From positions 1 through 42,010 of the forward strand of contig JASLAX010000003.1 of assembly GCA_030146875.1 (NCBI GenBank): a stretch of 42,010 nt of DNA, read 5' to 3'. The DNA comes from Longimicrobiaceae bacterium. Its GTDB lineage: Bacteria > Gemmatimonadota > Gemmatimonadetes > Longimicrobiales > Longimicrobiaceae. The position numbers and the translations under genes were made by a program. This document shows positions 37,963-42,010 of this stretch, piece by piece. Position 1 is the first letter of the stretch, and every line of letters starts with the position of its first letter. Under the pieces are notes generated by a model. It was not told where the DNA came from, did no database searches, and saw nothing but the letters and a program-made list of their open reading frames with translations.

Positions 37963-38075
37963 TGCCCCTTCGGCCGAGGCCCCCCGCCGCACGTGCGTCG
38001 GTTGGACGCCGCCGGCGGAGCGCGTAACTTGCGGGGCGGAGCGGCTGGTCCAGTCCCGAACGCAGGAGCGCCCCC

Positions 38076-38342
38076 ATGTGCCGAAACATCAAGACGCTCG
38101 CCAACTTCGAGCCCCCGGCCTCCGACGACGAGGTGCGCGCGGCGGCCCTGCAGTTCGTCCGCAAGATCAGCGGGACCACCCGCCCCTCCCGCGCCAACGA
38201 GGCCGCCTTCGAGCGCGCCGTGGACGAGATCACCGCCGCGTCCCGCCGCCTCCTGGCCGACATCGAGATCAAGGCGCCCCCGCGTGACCGCGAGGAGGAA
38301 GCCCGGAAGGCGAAGGCGCGCTCGGCCAAGCGGTTCGCGTGA
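38076..38342 (+). CDS. DUF2277 family protein
   Basis: 88 residues: MCRNIKTLANFEPPASDDEV, RAAALQFVRKISGTTRPSRA, FERAVDEITAASRRLLADIE. The MCRNIKTLxNFEPP start and the rest match DUF2277, whose function is unknown. The C terminus is basic (EEARKAKARSAKRFA). Its stop lies 54 bases before the lipoprotein start at 38396; a longer frame of that gene would overlap by 4 bases. Confidence 0.92.
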   Translation: MCRNIKTLANFEPPASDDEVRAAALQFVRKISGTTRPSRANEAAFERAVDEITAASRRLLADIEIKAPPRDREEEARKAKARSAKRFA

Positions 38343-38395
38343 CGCCGCCGTCCTCCCCACGTGCGCGCGGCACCACCATCCCACTCTCGTACGCC

Positions 38396-39166
38396 ATGAC
38401 GCGGCCGCCCCTCCGCCTGGTCCCCACGGTCCTGCTGCTCGCGCTCTCCGCCTGCGCCTCATCCCCCACCCCTCCGCCGGCCGGCGGTCCCCCGGCGGGC
38501 GCCGCGGCCGACACGGCGGGAGCGCCCGCGGCCGCGCGAGCCTGGTGGCAGGCGTTCGCGACCGCGGACACGGCGTACCTCCAGGCCCACACGGCCCCGT
38601 CCGCGTGGACCACCCTGAGCAGCGGCCGGACCTTCGACCGCGCGGCGACGCTGAGCCAGGCCGCGACGCACGTGAACGGAGGGCGCCTCCGCTTCGCCTG
38701 GGAGCAGGAGAGCGTGCGCGTCGCCTCGGCGTCCGTGGCGATCGTCACGGCCCGGGTGGCGGAGAGCGACGGACCGACGACGCAGGTCTACCAGTTCCTG
38801 ACCGCCCTGGAGCGGAGCGGCGGCCGGTGGCGGATCTCGGTCGCGCAGAGCACGCGGGAGGCGGCGTACGCGCCGACCGTGTCCGCCGCGGTCGCCGGGT
38901 CGCTGTACGACTACGCCGGCGCGTACCGCACGCCCGCTGGCCGCGAGCTGCGCGTGGTGGTGCGCGGCTCCGCGCTGGCGCTCGTGGAGCCCTCGGGCCG
39001 GGAGCTGCCCATGGAGCCGATCGGGCCCGGGATCTTCGAGTTCCGCGAGCTCTCGCCCTCCAACGGCATCGTCCGCTTCACCTTCACCCGCGACGCCGCC
39101 GGACGGGTGACGGCCTTCTCCCGCTTGATCCCCGGCTCGGTGACGACGTTCCCGCGCATCCCGTGA
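38396..39166 (+). CDS. Lipoprotein with NTF2-like domain
   Basis: 256 residues. Lipoprotein signal MTRPPLRLVPTVLLLALSAC (lipobox LSAC, C20), a Pro/Ala linker, then about 110 residues of SnoaL/NTF2-like character: AARAWWQAFATADTAYLQAH, SVAIVTARVAESDGPTTQVY, FLTALERSGGRWRISVAQST. The last 80 residues are a separate small beta domain (YDYAGAYRTPAGRELRVVVR, LPMEPIGPGIFEFREL). Outer-membrane lipoprotein of unknown function. Start at 38396 chosen because it begins the signal peptide; the frame opens 57 bases earlier, overlapping the DUF2277 stop. Confidence 0.78.
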   Translation: MTRPPLRLVPTVLLLALSACASSPTPPPAGGPPAGAAADTAGAPAAARAWWQAFATADTAYLQAHTAPSAWTTLSSGRTFDRAATLSQAATHVNGGRLRFAWEQESVRVASASVAIVTARVAESDGPTTQVYQFLTALERSGGRWRISVAQSTREAAYAPTVSAAVAGSLYDYAGAYRTPAGRELRVVVRGSALALVEPSGRELPMEPIGPGIFEFRELSPSNGIVRFTFTRDAAGRVTAFSRLIPGSVTTFPRIP

Positions 39167-39187
39167 CGCCGTCTCCGCAATCGTGCG

Positions 39188-39460
39188 CTATCGAACCATG
39201 CGTGTATCGTGAGGGTCTGTTTCGCGGCGCTGACGCCAGAGCTGCCGGCTCCTGCTCCACACTACATCATCTCCCGTTATCTCTCGGAACTTGTCGAGGA
39301 CAGGCTTGTTGATGGCCCAGTTCCGGTTCTTGTTCTTGTAAACGTGTTCCTCGCCGAATAGCTGTCGGATCTGGCGTGCGGCAGCACGCTGCACCAGTCG
39401 GTTGGCCTTGCTATACTCGCTCAGCATCCACTCGGCAATTTCCTCAGGAGAGGTTTGCAT
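39188..39460 (-). CDS. Small hypothetical protein in a low-GC islet
   Basis: 90 residues, helical: MQTSPEEIAEWMLSEYSKAN, RLVQRAAARQIRQLFGEEHV, YKNKNRNWAINKPVLDKFRE, VVWSRSRQLWRQRRETDPHD. The ending 'VVWxRxxxLWRxRxxxDP' with the internal 'N.NxAI.K.VL..F' resembles a small family I recall as DUF6953, but I cannot confirm it. GC content here is near 50%, against about 72% in neighbours, so it was probably acquired. It lacks a clear ribosome site. Confidence 0.6.
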   Translation of the reverse strand: MQTSPEEIAEWMLSEYSKANRLVQRAAARQIRQLFGEEHVYKNKNRNWAINKPVLDKFREITGDDVVWSRSRQLWRQRRETDPHDTRMVR

Positions 39461-39548
39461 ACGAAGCTCTTAACCCTTGAGGTTCACACTATCGGTACCC
39501 GCGGATTCATTCCGACCTGTGGCGTTTCCCGCTGGCGGTTCCGAGATC

Positions 39549-40490
39549 CTATCCGACGACTTGCGTAATCGCATCAACCCAACCCTCTCGGTGGACGATC
39601 CTAGCTCGCTGTAGGTTTTCATCCAAGATTTGAGCCTTGCTCATTCGCGAGAGCTGCTCCCAGTCCTCCTCAAAGACATAGGTTGCATTGCCATAGAGCG
39701 TGCTCTCAAGGACAAAGAGGTTCTTTGAGGGGAAGCCGAACACCACATACCCCAGGAATCCGCCTTGTCCAATAGCGTGGAACTCCGGGCCGAGGTCGTT
39801 CATTACCTGGAGTCGACTGGAGATCACCCCGCGCTTTCCCTTCTTGCTGCGCTCAACGATTGGGTTGATCGTCTCGCGCAGGCGTTCCCAAGGGTAGCGT
39901 CCCGGCGGTAGCAACCGCCAATTGAGACGCTGCACTGGCGCACTGATCGCGGGAAGAAGTGCGTCCGTTAAGATCCGACACTCACCAAAGAGTTCCAAGC
40001 ACAAGTTGATCGCGTGCCGCAATAGTTCACGTGAGTGATCGTCGTAACGAATGCTGGTGGTTCGGACCAGATGCTTTCCTTCCGGGGTGGTCGCAACAGT
40101 GAGTTCAAGACTTGGCGGCGGCACAAATTCCCGCGGGTACCGCAGATAGGGGACGTCGCGAATTCCCGAACGTTCCACCTGATCCTTCCCGTGGTACTCC
40201 TTCCAATGCCACTCAACCTGTCGGTAGGCGACCTCCTTCTCGCGGTTCCGTAGGATGATGTTCTTTCCTTCGGCGTTGTATCGCGAGATCGGTCCGAGTA
40301 CCGCCGGCAACACCGTCTCGCCAGCATTCGTGCCAGGCGTAAACCCGACGCGTTCCAAACGCCCAGCGTGCTCATCGAGGTCGGCAAGTGCAACCACGAG
40401 CATCTGATCGCGGTATTCCTCCGGCAGGTACCGCTCCAAGCTCATGATCCGTCTCTGCCGAATCAGCATGCTACCAACCCTCGATTTCAC
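39549..40490 (-). CDS. Hypothetical protein, 313 aa, low-GC islet
   Basis: No family recognised. Soluble: LERYLPEEYRDQMLVVALAD near the start, ILRNREKEVAYRQVEWHWKE, EFVPPPSLELTVATTPEGKH, ELLRHAINLCLELFGECRIL, then KGKRGVISSRLQVMNDLGPE, GFLGYVVFGFPSKNLFVLES, and ENLQRARIVHREGWVDAI at the end. GC is about 55-57%, with many AT-rich codons unlike the host. A GTG start at 40490 overlaps a TGA of another open frame (GTGA); ATGs at 40469 and 40445 are alternatives. Probably horizontally acquired; possibly a defence or mobile-element cargo gene, but nothing proves it. Confidence 0.65.
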   Translation of the reverse strand: MKSRVGSMLIRQRRIMSLERYLPEEYRDQMLVVALADLDEHAGRLERVGFTPGTNAGETVLPAVLGPISRYNAEGKNIILRNREKEVAYRQVEWHWKEYHGKDQVERSGIRDVPYLRYPREFVPPPSLELTVATTPEGKHLVRTTSIRYDDHSRELLRHAINLCLELFGECRILTDALLPAISAPVQRLNWRLLPPGRYPWERLRETINPIVERSKKGKRGVISSRLQVMNDLGPEFHAIGQGGFLGYVVFGFPSKNLFVLESTLYGNATYVFEEDWEQLSRMSKAQILDENLQRARIVHREGWVDAITQVVG

Positions 40491-40750
40491 TGGTGGTGTC
40501 GTGCGATGTTCGTCGCAAAACGGTAACCCCGAACAATCCCGTCGTCAACCGAAGATAGGCTACCCCGCGGTGCTATTGAGAGACAATCCGGCTCCAGTAT
40601 CAGTTTCCCTTCTGCGAAGATCGGCAGCCGCGGTGCGATCCCGCGGCTGCCGATGTGCTTTCCCGCCTCGGAACTGCCAGTGTCGGCCGGCTGCTTCCGC
40701 CAGATCGCGCTGTAGCGCCCGTCCGGTACCGCCAGGTGGTGCAGCCACAA
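40487..40750 (-). CDS. Possible small gene coupled to the 313-aa gene
   Basis: Open frame of 87 residues from a TTG (40748-40750), open further upstream without a stop (the frame continues with PEHQWGAARSKATG). It contains LHHLAVPDGRYSAIWRKQPA and RLPIFAEGKLILEPDCLSIA. The reason to list it is the GTGA overlap with the next gene. It spans a 13-bp hairpin at 40621-40653 and has no good start, so it may be a gene remnant at the islet edge. Confidence 0.28.
   Translation of the reverse strand: MWLHHLAVPDGRYSAIWRKQPADTGSSEAGKHIGSRGIAPRLPIFAEGKLILEPDCLSIAPRGSLSSVDDGIVRGYRFATNIARHHQ
40621..40653. repeat. 13-bp perfect inverted repeat at the islet edge
   Basis: TCGGCAGCCGCGG (40621-40633) with CCGCGGCTGCCGA (40641-40653) and a 7-base loop. 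It lies where GC content rises back to the host level. Could be a terminator or the end of an inserted piece. Confidence 0.5.
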
Positions 40751-40990
40751 GCCCGTGGCCTTCGACCTCGCCGCACCCCACTGGTGCTCAGGACCGGGGA
40801 CGCGTCGCCGAAGCCGTCGCGCGAGGCCGCCCCTCCGTCGAGAGGACCGCCGGGACGGAGGTGTCTGCTAACGTTCCTTTCCTGCACCCTTCCCGTCCGC
40901 ATGCACCGGCCGCGGAGAGGCCATCTTTCGCGCGCGGGCTCCCCGCCCGCCGGAAGGTCCGTCTCTCCCACGCACAGCCGGAGCAACACC

Positions 40991-41173
40991 ATGCGAATCC
41001 GCACCCTCGCCGCGGCGCTCGCCGCCGCGTCCATCGTCGCGTGCGCCCAGCCCCTCGCCCCGTCGGCCCGCTCGGCGGACACGGTCCGCGCCGCCGACGA
41101 CGCGCCCCCGCCGCCGCCCGCGGACACCACCACCGACAACCGCGGGGGCCAGGCGATGGGGTCCGGGAACTAG
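40991..41173 (+). CDS. Small lipoprotein with GSGN tail (module copy 2)
   Basis: 60 residues. Signal MRIRTLAAALAAASIVACAQ with lipobox IVAC (C18). The mature part of about 42 residues is disordered: ADDAPPPPPADTTTDNRGG, ending QAMGSGN. Same build as the peptide at 28188-28379 (lipobox, Pro/Thr middle, hydrophobic residue plus GSG plus one residue) and the same tail-to-tail position with a TPR gene, 25 bases away. The 240 bases upstream hold no supported gene. Confidence 0.7.
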   Translation: MRIRTLAAALAAASIVACAQPLAPSARSADTVRAADDAPPPPPADTTTDNRGGQAMGSGN

Positions 41174-41198
41174 CCTTCCCGGCTGACGGCGGCGGCTC

Positions 41199-42010
41199 TC
41201 ACCGGGCCGCCGCCAGCGCCCCCACCAGCGCCTCGGCCAGCCGCCGCGTGGGCTCGGCGGCCGCGGGGGCGGGGGCGACCTGCGTCCGCTGGCCGATCCG
41301 CACGAACTCGATGGTGGCCTCGGCCTCCAGCACGATCTTGCCGTGGCGGCGCCGCAGCGCCGCCGCCAGCGCCAGCTCGCCCGCCTCCAGCGCCTCGTGC
41401 CAGCGGCCCAGCGAGGAGGCGCCGTGGGCCAGACCCAGCAGCGCCCCGGCCGCGCGCTCCTCGGCGCCGGGCTCCGCCATCGCCTCCCACACCCCCTCCG
41501 CCGCCCGCTCGTACGCCCGGCGGTCCCCCGCCCCGCCCGCGGCCCGCGCCACCAGCCCCAGCGACAGCAGCCGCTCCGCCACCGCGGGGAAGGCGGGGAC
41601 GACCGACTGCGCCACCGCCAGCGCCGGGGCGAAGAGGCCGCGCTGCACCCAGTGGTACGCCACGTCGTAGGCCAGGCGCGGGAGCCTGGGGTGCCCGGGG
41701 CCGTAGGCGCGGAAGGCGCGCAGCGCCAGCCGGTCGGCCTCGGGCCCCGCGCCGGTCTCCACCTCCACCGCGTACAGGTCCAGCCAGGCGTCGCCCTCCA
41801 CCTCGCGCAGGCCGTAGCGCCGCGCCGCGCGCAGGGCGCGCACGTGGGCGCGGCGCGCCTCGCCGAAGCTCCCCGCCTGCGCGTGCACGTTCCCCAGGCC
41901 GGAGAGGGCGCGCGCCTGCGTCTCGCGGTCGCCCGTGGCGCGGGCGAGCTCCACCGCGCGCGCCAGCCAGCGCTCGGCGCGCGGGAACTCGGCGCGGCGG
42001 CGGGCCAGGC
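41199..42010 (-). CDS. TPR-like helical repeat protein, 5' end outside the window (module copy 2)
   Basis: At least 270 residues; the frame runs off the right edge. Repeats: AERWLARAVELARATGDRET with QARALSGLGNVHAQAGSFGE, ALRAARRYGLREVEGDAWLD, YGPGHPRLPRLAYDVAYHWV with QRGLFAPALAVAQSV, and LLGLAHGASSLGRWHEALEA. It aligns along its length with 26930-28180 (RAVxxAxATxDxExxARAL; GxGHPRxxxLAxDVAYxW; GASSLGxWxEAxxxxExAL) and ends in a similar ALVGAL. A GTG inside (41952-41954) could be misread as the start, but the homology continues through it. Confidence 0.85.
   Translation of the reverse strand, partial: LARRRAEFPRAERWLARAVELARATGDRETQARALSGLGNVHAQAGSFGEARRAHVRALRAARRYGLREVEGDAWLDLYAVEVETGAGPEADRLALRAFRAYGPGHPRLPRLAYDVAYHWVQRGLFAPALAVAQSVVPAFPAVAERLLSLGLVARAAGGAGDRRAYERAAEGVWEAMAEPGAEERAAGALLGLAHGASSLGRWHEALEAGELALAAALRRRHGKIVLEAEATIEFVRIGQRTQVAPAPAAAEPTRRLAEALVGALAAAR

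Noticed and set aside
34578..38462. 1294-codon open frame on the minus strand
   Set aside because: Only the arginase-family part (34578-35450) is real. Upstream it runs antisense or out of frame through the cupin, DinB, hydrolase and DUF2277 genes.
40444..41670. 408-codon plus-strand frame over the islet edge and the TPR gene
   Set aside because: It crosses a composition boundary, is antisense to the TPR gene and out of frame with the lipoprotein; no domain is visible.
1..42010. tRNA, rRNA or intact insertion-sequence genes
   Set aside because: No cloverleaf-like sequence, rRNA segment, transposase or integrase was recognised on reading either strand; short RNAs could be missed without a covariance search.

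Overview
The window is a gene-dense, very GC-rich (roughly 70-75%) bacterial chromosome segment. Several traits fit a Gram-negative environmental bacterium of the Gemmatimonadota (Longimicrobium-like) type: SusC-style TonB 'plug' sequences, lipobox lipoproteins, an MltD-type murein transglycosylase, mreB, an HU protein with a histone-H1-like tail, and frequent GTG starts with 4-base ATGA/GTGA overlaps. This placement is inference from gene style, not from a marker gene. I see no rRNA, tRNA, CRISPR array or intact insertion sequence.

Layout. (1) 1-1760: a compact graspetide (omega-ester peptide) locus. Two tandem small precursors are built almost entirely from TTxxxGEE repeats, followed by a strong hairpin and then an ATP-grasp ligase with its own promoter-like sequence. 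The precursors appear to lack an N-terminal leader and share a C-terminal SPFG(S/A)F tail instead. (2) 1860-4620: membrane dipeptidase operon. (3) 4715-7400: four overlapping genes (ABM-fold monooxygenase, helical protein, cobalamin-binding protein with the CarH-type W-x9-EH signature, PAS/coiled-coil histidine kinase), a probable B12-based sensory unit. (4) 7600-16230: Nudix, CsbD-like stress protein, LysM murein transglycosylase, a coupled glycosyltransferase/SRPBCC/PrsW operon, a radical SAM protein and a PIG-L deacetylase. (5) 16400-26720: secreted protein, M48 protease, HU, AI-2E-type permease, L,D-transpeptidase, aldo/keto reductase, apt, mreB, apaG, pentapeptide-repeat protein, OsmC and a small HTH protein.

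(6) 26900-32670: a TPR-like protein facing a tiny lipoprotein ending in GSGG, an AraC-like regulator, then an operon of frameshifted msrB followed by three paralogous secreted proteins that look like isolated TonB-receptor plug domains, and small secreted or TfoX-like proteins. (7) 32760-39170: a kinase-phosphatase related to Pnkp without its ligase domain, a 273-bp element with 34-bp inverted ends, an arginase-family/cupin/DinB group, an alpha/beta hydrolase, a 42-residue double-glycine-leader peptide, DUF2277 and a lipoprotein. (8) 39170-40750: a lower-GC (about 50-57%) islet of unrecognised minus-strand genes, probably acquired. (9) 40990-42010: a second copy of the small-lipoprotein/TPR pair, in the same convergent arrangement as at 26930-28379.

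Two points stand out as possibly undescribed: the leaderless, 'follower'-tailed graspetide precursors, and the duplicated TPR/GSG-tailed lipoprotein module, which has the gene logic of a peptide-receptor pair. Secondary points are the split cobalamin photoreceptor/kinase operon, the tandem plug-only proteins behind a broken msrB, and the orphan double-glycine peptide.
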